Shown here in pieces: positions 1-8,786 of a stretch of 64,000 bases of DNA. Numbering within the stretch: the first letter of the stretch is position 1; every line of letters begins with the position of its first letter. Made by a program: the position numbers and the translations under genes. The notes under the pieces were generated by a model. It ran no database searches and was not told the DNA's origin. It saw only the letters and a program-made list of their open reading frames with translations. The DNA is from Pseudomonas fluorescens (GTDB lineage Bacteria; Pseudomonadota; Gammaproteobacteria; Pseudomonadales; Pseudomonadaceae): contig NZ_CP015225.1 in NCBI RefSeq assembly GCF_001623525.1, positions 3,038,001 to 3,102,000 on the forward strand. The letters run 5' to 3'.

Positions 1-643
1 TATTCAACTGCGGCGCCGCGCGGGTCATCACGCCAAACGCGATGTTGACGATCAGCAACGCGGTGATTGCCGGCAATACCAGCACCATCGCCGCACCCAG
101 GACCCAGCCGAGCTTGCCGGCGATTTCCCAGAAATGATTGACCAGCAACGCACTGCCCACCGGCATCGTGGTGAAACTCTCGGTCAACACCTCGAACACC
201 ACCAGATGCCCGTTCATGGCGAGGAACAACAGAGTCACCAGCATCGTCAGGAACTGACCGATCACCGCCGTGTTGACGCCGTTGGTAGGGTCGATCATGG
301 ACGCGAAGGCCATGCCCATCTGGATCGAGATGATTTGCCCGGCCACCACGAAGGCCTGGAAGAACAGCTGCAGCGAAAACCCCATCAAGGCGCCGATGAG
401 GATCTGCTCGGCGATCAACATCAGGCCGCTGAGATCCAAGGCATTGACCGGCGGCATCGGTGGTAACCCAGGCGCAATGACCACCGTGATGGCCAAGGCG
501 AAATACAGCCGCACGCGGGTCGGCACCAGGGTCGTACCGAAGACCGGCATGCTCATCAGCACCGCGGTGACGCGAAACAGCGGCAGGATGAACGACGCCA
601 CCCAGGTACTGATCTGGGTGTCCGTCAGCGCGAGCATCGACAT
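1..643 (-). CDS. fliR: Flagellar export apparatus protein FliR (3' end missing)
   Basis: Integral membrane subunit of the flagellar type III export gate, working with FliP and FliQ. Translating the minus strand from the ATG at 643 gives MSMLALTDTQISTW followed by several hydrophobic segments typical of FliR. The frame stays open to position 1, so about 214 of the usual roughly 260 residues are present and the C terminus is outside the window. It starts 4 bases after the fliQ stop, so it is the last gene seen of the fliLMNOPQR operon. flhB usually follows in Pseudomonas but cannot be seen here. A second in-frame ATG lies two codons downstream; the first is preferred because it fits the family N terminus. 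Confidence 0.93.
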   Translation of the reverse strand, partial: MSMLALTDTQISTWVASFILPLFRVTAVLMSMPVFGTTLVPTRVRLYFALAITVVIAPGLPPMPPVNALDLSGLMLIAEQILIGALMGFSLQLFFQAFVVAGQIISIQMGMAFASMIDPTNGVNTAVIGQFLTMLVTLLFLAMNGHLVVFEVLTESFTTMPVGSALLVNHFWEIAGKLGWVLGAAMVLVLPAITALLIVNIAFGVMTRAAPQLN

Positions 644-647
644 GGGG

Positions 648-917
648 TCAGCCGATCAACTGCGGAATACTGCCATACAGCTGCAGGATGTATTCCATGA
701 AGGTTTGTACCAGCCAGGGGCCAGCAACGATCAGCGTCACCAGCATCACCAGCAGGCGCGGCAGGAAGCTCAAGGTCTGTTCGTTGATCTGGGTCGCGGC
801 CTGGAACATTGCCACCAGCAACCCCACCAGCAGACTGGGGATCACCAGGATGGCAACCATTATGGTCGTCAGCCAGAGTGCTTCACGGAACAGGTCTACC
901 GCTACTTCAGGCGTCAT
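648..917 (-). CDS. fliQ: Flagellar export apparatus protein FliQ
   Basis: Small inner-membrane component of the flagellar type III export gate. The start is set at MTPEVAVDLF, giving 89 residues, the usual FliQ length; upstream in-frame starts would add only a short non-conserved tail. Two long hydrophobic helices are visible, around residues 12-40 and 50-75, as expected for the two-helix FliQ hairpin. It lies between fliP (22 bases upstream) and fliR (4 bases downstream) and is surely co-transcribed with them. Confidence 0.96.
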   Translation of the reverse strand: MTPEVAVDLFREALWLTTIMVAILVIPSLLVGLLVAMFQAATQINEQTLSFLPRLLVMLVTLIVAGPWLVQTFMEYILQLYGSIPQLIG

Positions 918-940
918 ATCGCCCTCCCCGCACAAAAGGC

Positions 941-1690
941 CTAAACACCGCCGAAACTGCCCGCCAGGGTACCGATGATCAGCGCCCAGCCATCCACCAG
1001 CACAAACAGCATGATCTTGAACGGCAGGGAAATGATCAGCGGAGAGAGCATCATCATGCCCATGGCCATCAGGATACTGGCGACCACCAGGTCAATGATC
1101 AGGAACGGGATGAAAATCATGAAGCCGATCTGGAACGCGGTCTTGAGTTCAGAGGTCACGAACGCTGGCACCAGGATGGTCAGCGGCGCCTGGTCGGCAC
1201 TGGGGATATCGGTGCGCTTGGACAGGCGCATGAACAGCTCCAGGTCGCTGCTGCGGGTCTGGGCCAGCATGAAATCCTTGATCGGCACTTCAGCCTTGGC
1301 CACGGCATCCTGGGCGGTGATTTTTTCTGCCAGGTAAGGTTGCAGCGCATCCTGGTTCACCCGGTCGAACACCGGCGCCATGATGAACATGGTCAAAAAC
1401 AGCGCCATACCGGTGAGGATCTGGTTCGAGGGGGTCTGTTGCAGGCCCAGGGCCTGGCGCAGGATCGAAAAGACAATGATGATCCGGGTGAAGCTGGTCA
1501 TCAGCATGACGAACGCCGGGATGAAGCTCAGCGCGGTCATGATCAGCAGGATCTGCAGGCTGACCGAGTATTCCTGGGCCCCTTCGGCGTTGGTTCCGAG
1601 GGTGATCGCCGGGATCGACAGCGGATCGGCGGCGAACGCCAACGGTGCGGCCAGCATCAAGGCCAATGCCAACAGAATGCGCAATGGCAT
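941..1690 (-). CDS. fliP: Flagellar export apparatus protein FliP
   Basis: Core subunit of the flagellar export gate in the inner membrane. The 249-residue product begins with a cleavable signal peptide ending near LAFAA (about residue 20), a known oddity of FliP. Membrane helices follow, with the conserved stretch [18 protein letters not shown], and the C terminus carries hydrophobic helices ending [18 protein letters not shown]. The start ATG overlaps the fliO stop by one base, which indicates translational coupling. Length and motifs are normal. Confidence 0.97.
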   Translation of the reverse strand: MPLRILLALALMLAAPLAFAADPLSIPAITLGTNAEGAQEYSVSLQILLIMTALSFIPAFVMLMTSFTRIIIVFSILRQALGLQQTPSNQILTGMALFLTMFIMAPVFDRVNQDALQPYLAEKITAQDAVAKAEVPIKDFMLAQTRSSDLELFMRLSKRTDIPSADQAPLTILVPAFVTSELKTAFQIGFMIFIPFLIIDLVVASILMAMGMMMLSPLIISLPFKIMLFVLVDGWALIIGTLAGSFGGV

Positions 1691-2127
1691 TACTTTTTAT
1701 CCTTCTGGTCTTTACCCAACAGTTCCATGAGGCGCTGGGCAAATTCGGGGCTGGCCTGCTCGGCGGAGGGCACCTGCACCGGCTCCTTGAGGACGTGCAA
1801 GGCGGTGATGGTACCCGGGCTCAAGCCGAGCAGGATCTGCTCGTTACCGACCTGTACCAGCACCAGCCGGTCGCGCGGTCCGAGCGCGCGGGAACCGACG
1901 ATGTCGATGACCTGCCCCTTGCCAGCCGGCCCCGCCTGCTGCACACGCCGCAACAACCAGGCGAGAAAGAAGATCAAGCCCAGAACCAGCAGCAAGCCGA
2001 GCACCAACTGCGCCAATTGCCCGGCGATACCACTGCCTGCTACCGGCGCAGCGGCGGCCGTGGCAACCGGTTCGGCCGCCAGCACACTCAATGGCAGCAT
2101 CGCGGCTGCAGCGAAGAAACCTTTCAC
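1690..2127 (-). CDS. fliO: Flagellar biosynthesis protein FliO
   Basis: Accessory membrane protein that helps assemble the FliP ring of the export gate. The 145 residues include a short N-terminal signal-like hydrophobic segment, an Ala-rich stretch, one strong membrane helix (about residues 38-60), then a basic LLRRV motif and a small cytoplasmic domain with [20 protein letters not shown] typical of FliO. It begins directly after the fliN stop and ends overlapping the fliP start. FliO is poorly conserved in general, so the call rests on this core motif and on operon position. Confidence 0.94.
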   Translation of the reverse strand: MKGFFAAAAMLPLSVLAAEPVATAAAAPVAGSGIAGQLAQLVLGLLLVLGLIFFLAWLLRRVQQAGPAGKGQVIDIVGSRALGPRDRLVLVQVGNEQILLGLSPGTITALHVLKEPVQVPSAEQASPEFAQRLMELLGKDQKDKK

Positions 2128-2586
2128 TCAGCGCAACTTCTTGATGCGTTCGCTCGGGCTGATCACGTCCGTCAGGCGAATGCCGAACTTCTCATTGACC
2201 ACCACCACTTCGCCATGGGCGATCAAGGTGCCGTTGACCAGTACGTCGAGCGGCTCGCCGGCCAGGCGGTCCAGTTCGATCACCGAACCCTGGTTGAGCT
2301 GCAGCAGGTTGCGGATGTTGATGTCGGTGCTGCCCACTTCCATGGAGATCGACACCGGGATATCGAGGATCACATCCAGGTTCGGACCATCGAGCGTCAC
2401 CGGCTCATGACTCTTCGGCACGCTGCCAAATTCTTCCATCTGCAGGCGACTGGACGCATGGGCGCCAGTGTCGGCGGCCAGCAAGGCGTCGATGTCGGCT
2501 TGCCCGGCATCGCCGGTTTCTTCCAGGGCCGCGGCCCATTCGTCGGCCAGCGCCTGGTCATCCTGGGTATTCATATCGTCAGCCAT
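2128..2586 (-). CDS. fliN: Flagellar motor switch protein FliN
   Basis: C-ring protein forming the lower part of the rotor switch with FliM and FliG. A variable acidic N-terminal half (NTQDDQALADEWAAALEE) is followed by a SpoA/SurfaceP domain at about residues 70-150, with DVILDIPVSISMEVG and the terminal GIRLTDVISPSERIKKL typical of FliN. Two ATGs are adjacent. The second, giving MADDMNTQ, has better spacing from the GAGG ribosome-binding site and is preferred; the alternative start at 2589 adds one residue. It sits between fliM and fliO. Confidence 0.96.
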   Translation of the reverse strand: MADDMNTQDDQALADEWAAALEETGDAGQADIDALLAADTGAHASSRLQMEEFGSVPKSHEPVTLDGPNLDVILDIPVSISMEVGSTDINIRNLLQLNQGSVIELDRLAGEPLDVLVNGTLIAHGEVVVVNEKFGIRLTDVISPSERIKKLR

Positions 2587-2658
2587 CATGTTTCCTCGGC
2601 GGGCAAAAATTCAGTTAGAAGCAAAAAACCGTTACAAACTTAAGGCGTTCGACACCGC

Positions 2659-3627
2659 TCAGCGGCGTTCGATCGGCTCGATCACCTGCAACGCCAGGTT
2701 GCCTTTGTGAGAGCCCATCTTGACCTTGAAGGCCGGCACGCCATTGGCGCGCATGATCATGTCTTCCGGCATCTCTACGGGGATGATGTCCCCCGGCTGC
2801 ATGTGCAGGATGTCCCGCAGGCGCAGTTGCCGGCGAGCGACCGTCGCACCGATCGGCACGTCGACATCCAGCACGTCCTGGCGCAAGGCATTGATCCAGC
2901 GCTCGTCCTGATCGTCGAGGTCCGACTGGAAACCGGCGTCGAGCATTTCACGCACCGGCTCGATCATCGAGTACGGCATGGTCACGTGCAGATCGCCGCC
3001 ACCGCCATCGAGTTCGATGTGGAAGGTCGAGACCACAATGGCCTCGCTCGGGCCGACAATGTTGGCCATGGCCGGGTTCACTTCCGAGTTGATGTACTCG
3101 AAGTTCACTTCCATGATCGCCTGCCAGGCTTCCTTCAAGTCGACGAAGGCCTGCTCCAGCACCATGCGCACCACCCGCAACTCGGTTGGGGTGAATTCCC
3201 GACCTTCGATCTTGGCGTGACGGCCGTCACCACCGAAGAAGTTGTCCACCAGCTTGAACACCAACTTGGCGTCAAGGATGAACAACGCGGTGCCGCGCAA
3301 CGGCTTGATCTTCACCAGGTTGAGGCTGGTGGGCACGTACAGCGAGTGCACGTACTCACCGAACTTCATCACCTGCACGCCACCGACGGCCACATCGGCC
3401 GAACGGCGCAGCATGTTGAACATGCTGATGCGGGTGTAGCGGGCGAAACGTTCGTTGATCATTTCCAGGGTCGGCATGCGTCCGCGCACGATGCGATCCT
3501 GGCTGGTCAGGTCGTAGCTTTTGACGCTGCCCGGTTCAGCAGCGTTTTCGGTCTGTACCAGACCGTCGTCGACACCATGCAACAGCGCATCGATTTCGTC
3601 CTGGGACAGCAGGTCCTGCACGGCCAT
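2659..3627 (-). CDS. fliM: Flagellar motor switch protein FliM
   Basis: Rotor switch protein that binds phosphorylated CheY and sets the direction of rotation. The CheY-binding peptide LSQDEIDALL is at residues 7-16. A CheC-like middle domain follows with NFFGGDGR, and a C-terminal SpoA domain with RDILHMQPGDIIPVEMP. The length of 322 residues is standard. It is separated from fliL by 9 bases and from fliN by about 70 bases, all in the fliLMNOPQR operon. Confidence 0.98.
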   Translation of the reverse strand: MAVQDLLSQDEIDALLHGVDDGLVQTENAAEPGSVKSYDLTSQDRIVRGRMPTLEMINERFARYTRISMFNMLRRSADVAVGGVQVMKFGEYVHSLYVPTSLNLVKIKPLRGTALFILDAKLVFKLVDNFFGGDGRHAKIEGREFTPTELRVVRMVLEQAFVDLKEAWQAIMEVNFEYINSEVNPAMANIVGPSEAIVVSTFHIELDGGGGDLHVTMPYSMIEPVREMLDAGFQSDLDDQDERWINALRQDVLDVDVPIGATVARRQLRLRDILHMQPGDIIPVEMPEDMIMRANGVPAFKVKMGSHKGNLALQVIEPIERR

Positions 3628-3636
3628 GTCGTGTTC

Positions 3637-4140
3637 CTACTGCAATACGAAGTTAGTGAAGAGCAACTGTTCGATCACCACTTTGCCAAGCTCTTTCTGA
3701 GCGACTTCCTGCACGCTGGCCGTGGCTTTCTGACGCAACATTTCCTGGCCGACCGGGGTGGCCAGGGTGTCGAAATTCTGTCCGGAAAACAGCATCACCA
3801 GATTATTGCGGATCAGGGGCATGTGCACCCGCAGCGCCTCCAGGTCAGCCTGGTTGCGACCCAGCAGGGTAATGCTCACCTGCATGTAGCGTTGACGACC
3901 GTTCTGGGTGTAGTTGGCCACGAAGGCTGGCGCCATCGGTTCGAAAATCGCCGGCTGCTTGCCCACTGGCGCAGCTTCGACCGCCACTGCCGGCTTGCTT
4001 TGAGCGCTGTGCATGAAATACCAGGTCGCGCCCACAGATACACCGATCGCCAGGAGCAAACCCACCACGATCATGATGATCAGCTTGAGTTTGCCTTTGG
4101 TTGCAGGGTCTTTTACAGCTGCTGCTTCACTCTTCGCCAT
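3637..4140 (-). CDS. fliL: Flagellar basal body-associated protein FliL
   Basis: Single-span inner-membrane protein that associates with the stator around the motor. The 167 residues have a basic cytoplasmic N terminus, one membrane helix at about residues 19-40 (LIIMIVVGLLLAIGVSVGAT) and a periplasmic domain with the FliL-type pattern RQRYMQVSITLLGRN and a C terminus ending LLFTNFVLQ. It is the first gene of the fliLMNOPQR transcription unit, and a sigma-54-type promoter lies 53 bases upstream of its start. Confidence 0.96.
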   Translation of the reverse strand: MAKSEAAAVKDPATKGKLKLIIMIVVGLLLAIGVSVGATWYFMHSAQSKPAVAVEAAPVGKQPAIFEPMAPAFVANYTQNGRQRYMQVSITLLGRNQADLEALRVHMPLIRNNLVMLFSGQNFDTLATPVGQEMLRQKATASVQEVAQKELGKVVIEQLLFTNFVLQ

Positions 4141-4192
4141 GCCAATAATCCGTCACTAATCGGGGTTTTCACTGTTGCACGGCAAGGCTGGA

Positions 4193-4207
4193 GCAAGTGT
4201 TATGCCA
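4193..4207 (-). promoter_or_regulatory. Sigma-54 promoter of fliL operon
   Basis: The minus strand reads TGGCAT-AACAC-TTGC, against the -24/-12 consensus TGGCAC-N5-TTGC (9 of 10 conserved positions, correct spacing). It lies about 53 bases upstream of the fliL start and points into the operon. Late basal-body operons in Pseudomonas are known to use RpoN with FleQ or FleR; the match here is seen directly, and the use is inferred. Confidence 0.75.
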
Positions 4208-4266
4208 GAAGTGGCAAGAGAGAAGATGGCGGGCCGGATGCAATCTTTGATCGCCCTGAAACCAAT

Positions 4267-4353
4267 GTGGGAGCGAGCTTGCTCGCGATAGCGAAGGATC
4301 AGTTACCTGCAAGGTAACTGACAAGCCGCTATCGCGAGCAAGCTCGCTCCCAC
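4267..4353. repeat. REPIN (type GTGGGAGCGAGC), inverted pair of REPs
   Basis: Two inverted copies of a REP reading GTGGGAGCGAGCTTGCTCGC flank a short centre that itself holds a small palindrome (GTTACC..GGTAAC). The whole can fold as one long hairpin. It fills the gap between the fliK stop and the fliL promoter. This is the common Pseudomonas REP family moved by RAYT transposases; no RAYT gene is in the window. Confidence 0.85.
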
Positions 4354-4372
4354 TGAGGGGGGGGCTGTGACA

Positions 4373-5746
4373 TCAGGCGTAGTAGTCGACCGCACTGGAG
4401 CCAATGACGCTGGTGGTACTGGCCGCCACTTCCGCAACGCTGGCCGGCAGGTGTTCATCCGCCGAGTCCACTCGCCCACCGGACGACGTCGTGCGCCCGG
4501 CCTGGGCTTGCTGCTGGGCCTGCTGCCCCTGGTTCTGCGAGCCTCGGGATTGATCGGACACGCTGACATCGACCTGGCCCATGCCCTGCTGGGCGAAACT
4601 GTCCCGCAAGCGATGCATCTGACCCTCGAGAGCTTCGCGAACGCCGGAGTGGGCACTCATGAACGTGACCTGGGTCTGCTGGTCCGGAACCATGTTCACC
4701 CGGATATCCAGGCGTCCGAGTTCGGCGGGTTGCAGCTGGATGTCGGCCGCCTTGAGATTGACGCTGGACAGGTACATCACCCGGTTGACCACCTCTTCGG
4801 TCCAACCGCTCTGATTCATCGCGATAGGTTGATTGACCGGCACCGCGTTGGCGGTCTTGGGCGTAGCAGCCTGGGTCAGTGCGGCCAGGCGGTTGGCGAA
4901 ATCGTCCACGCGAGTATCACTGGAAGCGGCGCTCAGGTCCTTGAGGCCCTCGCTGATCAAGCCGCCGAATGCCTTGTCACCGCCCTGGCTACCGGACTCG
5001 GTACTGTTCTGGTCGGCCTGCACGGTGAGCATGCTCGCCATGCCTGCGGCGAAGGTCTGCGCCGAAGTCGGCTCACCGTCGAGCGACGCCGGGGCAGCAG
5101 TCTTGGATTGCGCCTGGCTGGAGGCGGAAACATGACCGCCCTGTTCCATCGCCAACCGCAAGGCGGGCAATGCGTCGAGCGGGTCGGCTTCAGGGTCAAA
5201 GGCTGGGTCGGCCTCCGGGACCACCGCAGCCTGGACTGGCGCAACCGGCGGGGCAAGCGGTGCCGCGACGGCTGTGGTGACCTGAGTCTCGGTCGTGGCC
5301 ACAGGCGCAGGTTCCGGCGCGATTGTCGCCACCGGCACCGTCACGTCGGGTAGCAATCCTGGATCAAGGCTCGGATCGACGGGTGAAGCCTCCGCCACTG
5401 GCGTCTCAGCCGAATCAGCCTTGTCGTCACTGGCAGTCTTGTCGTCGGCGCTAACCGATTTGTCCGCGGGCAAGGGTTTGCCGCTATCGGCAACCGTCGG
5501 TTCCGAGGTGGCAGGGGTTTGGTTGCCGGTGTCTTTTTTGACGGTGTTACTGGAAGCGTTGTCGCGCGCCGATTTCACTGGTGGCTCAGGGGCCGCCGCA
5601 GCCTTGTCAGGCGCCTGCTTGGCGAAGACTTGAGCGAAGCTGGAGGCTCTATCCCCGAGATCCGGGGCCGCTGCCGGTGAATTGACGGCGGCCTTGGGCT
5701 TGGCCTGGACAGAGGCCTGAAGCAGTGTATTGGGGGTAACGGGCAT
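4373..5746 (-). CDS. fliK: Flagellar hook-length control protein FliK
   Basis: Secreted molecular ruler that stops hook growth and switches export specificity. The 457-residue protein has a long Ala/Pro/Asp-rich disordered N-terminal and central region. The conserved C-terminal FliK domain is at about residues 330-410, with LQLQPAELGRLDIRVN and a following HSGVREALEGQMHRLRD helix, and the tail is rich in Gln and Ser. The ATG at 5746 is preceded by a GGAG site at good spacing. It is monocistronic between hptB and the fliL operon, and a sigma-54 motif precedes it. Confidence 0.94.
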   Translation of the reverse strand: MPVTPNTLLQASVQAKPKAAVNSPAAAPDLGDRASSFAQVFAKQAPDKAAAAPEPPVKSARDNASSNTVKKDTGNQTPATSEPTVADSGKPLPADKSVSADDKTASDDKADSAETPVAEASPVDPSLDPGLLPDVTVPVATIAPEPAPVATTETQVTTAVAAPLAPPVAPVQAAVVPEADPAFDPEADPLDALPALRLAMEQGGHVSASSQAQSKTAAPASLDGEPTSAQTFAAGMASMLTVQADQNSTESGSQGGDKAFGGLISEGLKDLSAASSDTRVDDFANRLAALTQAATPKTANAVPVNQPIAMNQSGWTEEVVNRVMYLSSVNLKAADIQLQPAELGRLDIRVNMVPDQQTQVTFMSAHSGVREALEGQMHRLRDSFAQQGMGQVDVSVSDQSRGSQNQGQQAQQQAQAGRTTSSGGRVDSADEHLPASVAEVAASTTSVIGSSAVDYYA

Positions 5747-5797
5747 AAAAAGGTCTCCGCTGCACTGGAATCATAGGTACAGTCGAGACTAGGCAAT

Positions 5798-5812
5798 GCA
5801 AGGCACGGGCCA
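5798..5812 (-). promoter_or_regulatory. Sigma-54 promoter of fliK
   Basis: The minus strand reads TGGCCC-GTGCC-TTGC, matching TGGCAC-N5-TTGC at 9 of 10 conserved positions, about 52 bases upstream of the fliK start. It lies in the 88-base gap between hptB and fliK, so fliK can be transcribed independently of the Hpt/HsbR genes. Confidence 0.7.
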
Positions 5813-5834
5813 ACGTCTGCCCGACCGTCAAATC

Positions 5835-6179
5835 TCAGCAGTGAAAGCCTTCGCGCTCTTCCCTGCAAAGCTTGCGAACATAAGCAAATTCGCTGTCGAT
5901 TTCGTTGACCAGTTTCTCGATACCGCCCAATGACGGCTGCTTGGCACGTTGTTCCAGTTCGCCACACAGCTCGGCCAGACGGATAGCGCCCATGTTGCTG
6001 CTGCTGCCCTTGAAGCTATGGGCCGTGGCACTCAGTTTTTCAGCGTCCCGTGCCTCATGCAGCACGCGCAAGCGAGCCTCCGAGTCATTGAGAAACGTAT
6101 CCAGCAACTCCAGATACCCCTCCTCCATGACTTCCTTCAGCGTGCTGAGGACGTCGCGGTCCAGATGAATCTCGTTCAC
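5835..6179 (-). CDS. hptB: Histidine phosphotransfer protein HptB
   Basis: Stand-alone Hpt domain of 114 residues. The phosphorylatable histidine is His54 in ATAHSFKGSSSNMGA, the HxxKG-type Hpt motif, within a four-helix bundle pattern. In P. aeruginosa HptB receives phosphate from hybrid sensors and passes it to HsbR, controlling swarming, biofilm formation and the sRNA RsmY. Here it lies 31 bases downstream of the HsbR homologue, the same order as PA3345-PA3347 (established knowledge). The assignment rests on both the motif and the neighbours. Confidence 0.9.
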   Translation of the reverse strand: MNEIHLDRDVLSTLKEVMEEGYLELLDTFLNDSEARLRVLHEARDAEKLSATAHSFKGSSSNMGAIRLAELCGELEQRAKQPSLGGIEKLVNEIDSEFAYVRKLCREEREGFHC

Positions 6180-6210
6180 TTGTTCACTCCCTGATCAAGA
6201 ATGGCGCCGA

Positions 6211-7926
6211 TTATGCCGGAGCCTCCCAGAAAAACTCCACGCGGGCACTACGACCATCGTCTGACCAACTGGCTTGGTGGCTCAACTGGCGTACCAGGCT
6301 CACGCCGCGCCCCGACAACCGATCAGTGTCCACAGGACGCGCCAGCACCCTGGCGACATCAAAACCCTCGCCACTGTCCTCGACCTCTATGGCCAGGCGA
6401 CCACCGTCACCGCTTGGCGAGACATGCAAGTGCACCCGCACATAGCCGTCGCTCAGTTCATCCAGGCGCATGTTGCGCTCTCTGTAATAGCGGGCAAAAC
6501 CCACTGCGTCACGCTTGAGGCTGGAGTCGAGCCCCAGCACCCCATGATCCAGGGCATTGGAATACAGCTCCGACATGACGCTGTAAAGGGCGCCACTTTG
6601 CACCCTGAGCCCATGGACCTCAAGTAACAACTGCAGCAAATAGGGCATCGGATTGAAGCGCTTGAGCGTCTGCGCCCGGAATTCGAAGCTCACCGACCAA
6701 TCCAGAGGGCTGGACTGGCCGCTATCGGAATAGACCGGTGGCGGCGGATTGAGTTGCGTCGGGGCGACCAGTCGCAACTCGACCATGCTGAAGTCATCCC
6801 GCGACTCACCGCGAAAATCTCGCAAGGCCTGCTGGATGTCTTCAAACAGCAGGTCGGGTTCACGGTTGGCGGCAAACACCTGTTGCAGCCGTTCAACGCC
6901 AAACAGTTGCTCGTCTTCGTCAGTGGTATCGATCACGCCATCGGACAACAGGAACACCCGGTCACCCAGCGACATGGTATGCACTTCGGTGCGGTCATCG
7001 AATAATTGAGGGGTGAGCACGCCCAATGGCAGGTGACGCGCCGGCAATGGCGTACGCACGCCGCTGAGGCTGTCATGCAGGTATCCATCGGGCATGCCGC
7101 CGTTCCAGATCTCTACCGTGCAACGCTGGAAGCTCAGGCATAACAACGTCGCGCAACAGAACATGTCCACGGGCAGGATGCGTTTGAGCTTGGCATTCAT
7201 CTCTCGCAGGATCTGCGCCAGGCCATAGCCTTTGGCAGTCATCCCGTAGAACACTTCCGCCAGCGGCATCGCGCCGACCGCCGCCGGCAAACCGTGGCCG
7301 GTGAAATCCCCCAGCAGGACGTGCATGTCGCCGGCCGGATTGAACGCTGCCAACAGCAGGTCACCGTTGAACAAGGCATAAGGCGATTGCAAGTAACGGA
7401 TGTTCGGCGCACTCAGGCAGCCGGAGTGGGCGATCTTGTCGAACACGGCCTTGGCGACCCGTTGCTCGTTGAGCAAGTAGTCATGGTGCCGGGCAATCTG
7501 GTCGCGCTGCTCCACCACCGTGGCCTGCAACCGACGCAAACGGTCCATGGCCTTGATCTTGGCCGCCAGGATCACTTGGTTGTAGGGTTTGGCCAGGAAA
7601 TCGTCGCCGCCCGCCTCCAGGCAACGGGCCAGGGCTTCGCTCTCGGTCAACGAGGTGAGGAAAATGATCGGGACCAACTGGTCCCCGGCCAACTGCTTGA
7701 TTTTCTGCGCGGCTTCGAAGCCGTCCATTACCGGCATCATTGCGTCCATCAGCACCAGGTGCGGACGCTTTTCCAGATAGACGTCGACCGCTTCGGCGCC
7801 ATCGGCCGCAGTGAGCACATGATGCCCCTGGCGGCGGACGATGGTCGACAACAGCAGTCGATCAGCGGCACTGTCTTCGGCAATCAGGACCGTCAGTGGC
7901 TCCGACGACGATTGCATGGCGATCAA
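6211..7926 (-). CDS. hsbR: Response regulator with PP2C phosphatase and kinase domains, HsbR
   Basis: Three-part signalling protein of 571 residues. The receiver domain (about 11-130) has phospho-acceptor Asp61 in LVLMDAMMPVMDGF. A SpoIIE/PP2C phosphatase domain (about 190-390) contains GDFTGHGLPAAVGAMP and LLSDGVIDTTDEDE. A C-terminal anti-sigma-factor-type HATPase domain (about 410-571) carries ELYSNALDHGVLG, VEDSGEGFD and SGRGVSLVRQ. In P. aeruginosa HsbR phosphorylates or dephosphorylates HsbA depending on HptB input. The start overlaps the hsbA stop by 4 bases, so the two are translationally coupled. Confidence 0.92.
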   Translation of the reverse strand: MIAMQSSSEPLTVLIAEDSAADRLLLSTIVRRQGHHVLTAADGAEAVDVYLEKRPHLVLMDAMMPVMDGFEAAQKIKQLAGDQLVPIIFLTSLTESEALARCLEAGGDDFLAKPYNQVILAAKIKAMDRLRRLQATVVEQRDQIARHHDYLLNEQRVAKAVFDKIAHSGCLSAPNIRYLQSPYALFNGDLLLAAFNPAGDMHVLLGDFTGHGLPAAVGAMPLAEVFYGMTAKGYGLAQILREMNAKLKRILPVDMFCCATLLCLSFQRCTVEIWNGGMPDGYLHDSLSGVRTPLPARHLPLGVLTPQLFDDRTEVHTMSLGDRVFLLSDGVIDTTDEDEQLFGVERLQQVFAANREPDLLFEDIQQALRDFRGESRDDFSMVELRLVAPTQLNPPPPVYSDSGQSSPLDWSVSFEFRAQTLKRFNPMPYLLQLLLEVHGLRVQSGALYSVMSELYSNALDHGVLGLDSSLKRDAVGFARYYRERNMRLDELSDGYVRVHLHVSPSGDGGRLAIEVEDSGEGFDVARVLARPVDTDRLSGRGVSLVRQLSHQASWSDDGRSARVEFFWEAPA

Positions 7927-8228
7927 CTGATGTCGAACAGCTTGTCAAAATTGGAGATCGCAAGGATTTTCTTGACGTCGCTGCTGCTGTTGACGACCCG
8001 GATGTCCGACTCGTCGCCACCGGCATGATCACGTAACAGCAAGAGCATGCCCAAGGCGGAACTGTCGAGATAGGTGGCTTTCTTCAAATCCACCACAATG
8101 GACTCGGGCTTGTTATTGAGTCTCTCGTAAGACTCGCGAAACTCCTGGTGCCGTCCGAAATCGAATCGACCTTCGATCGAAATCGTCAATTTCTTCCCAT
8201 CTTGGGATACTTCTGTAACGACTGACAT
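7923..8228 (-). CDS. hsbA: Anti-sigma factor antagonist HsbA (STAS domain)
   Basis: STAS-domain anti-anti-sigma factor of 101 residues, starting MSVVTEVSQDGKK; a longer in-frame extension upstream is not family-like. The conserved serine is Ser56 or Ser57 in ATYLDSSALGML, the phosphorylation site of this family. In P. aeruginosa HsbA alternates between binding the anti-sigma factor FlgM (releasing FliA) and the diguanylate cyclase HsbD, so it couples sessile and motile states. It is the first gene of hsbA-hsbR-hptB and lies 102 bases after fliJ. Confidence 0.92.
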   Translation of the reverse strand: MSVVTEVSQDGKKLTISIEGRFDFGRHQEFRESYERLNNKPESIVVDLKKATYLDSSALGMLLLLRDHAGGDESDIRVVNSSSDVKKILAISNFDKLFDIS

Positions 8229-8330
8229 GTTCAGCTTCCCTGTCATGGACATACGTGTACAAGGTGTAGCATCAGGTAGAGGTCTGAGCAAGGTTTTGCC
8301 TCGATCATCCGACAAAATCCTGGTTTCTCA

Positions 8331-8780
8331 TCAATAGGGATTCTGACGCGGCAGGCGCTGGGACAACTCATCCAGCAGTTTCTGTTCGCGCTTGTCTTCC
8401 AGTTGCCGCGCCTCATCAATATAGCGCTGCACCAGTTTGCGCAACCCTTCGACCCGGGCAAACGCCTCTTGCCAGCTCTGACGGGCCTTTTCCAGGTTGT
8501 TCTGGTGCCAGACCAGGCTTTGACGCTGTTGGTCGATAGCGGTACCCAACTGCGCGAGGAATCCTTGGTAACCCAACAACCACTGCCCGGAAACCCCGTG
8601 GGCGCCACGGGCGATCCACTGTTCCTGGTATTCGAGTCGAAAGTTTTCGAGGTCAGCCAGCTTGCTTTCGGCGACTTTGACCTGGCCCTGGAAATAGGCC
8701 AGTCGCTGGACGGCGGTCTTCTCGGCCTTTTCGGCCATGTCCACCACTGGCGCCAGGCGTGCCGCACGACTCGTGGCCAT
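8331..8780 (-). CDS. fliJ: Flagellar export chaperone FliJ
   Basis: Soluble coiled-coil protein that links the FliI ATPase ring to the export gate. The 149 residues are almost entirely charged helices (AEKAEKTAVQRLAYFQGQ; LEKARQSWQEAFARVEGLRK), predicting the antiparallel coiled coil of FliJ. Length is normal. It begins 6 bases after fliI and ends the fliEFGHIJ operon. Confidence 0.95.
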   Translation of the reverse strand: MATSRAARLAPVVDMAEKAEKTAVQRLAYFQGQVKVAESKLADLENFRLEYQEQWIARGAHGVSGQWLLGYQGFLAQLGTAIDQQRQSLVWHQNNLEKARQSWQEAFARVEGLRKLVQRYIDEARQLEDKREQKLLDELSQRLPRQNPY

Positions 8781-8786
8781 GGCCGG

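Noticed and set aside
809..2410. Long plus-strand open frame (533 codons) opposite fliP, fliO and fliN
   Set aside because: It is a shadow of conserved minus-strand genes; its product is low-complexity, rich in His, Gln, Arg and Asp, with no domain.
2707..4317. Long plus-strand open frame (536 codons) opposite fliM and fliL
   Set aside because: Antisense to well-conserved genes, with the same His/Gln/Val-rich composition produced by reversed GC-rich codons; no ribosome site or family motif.
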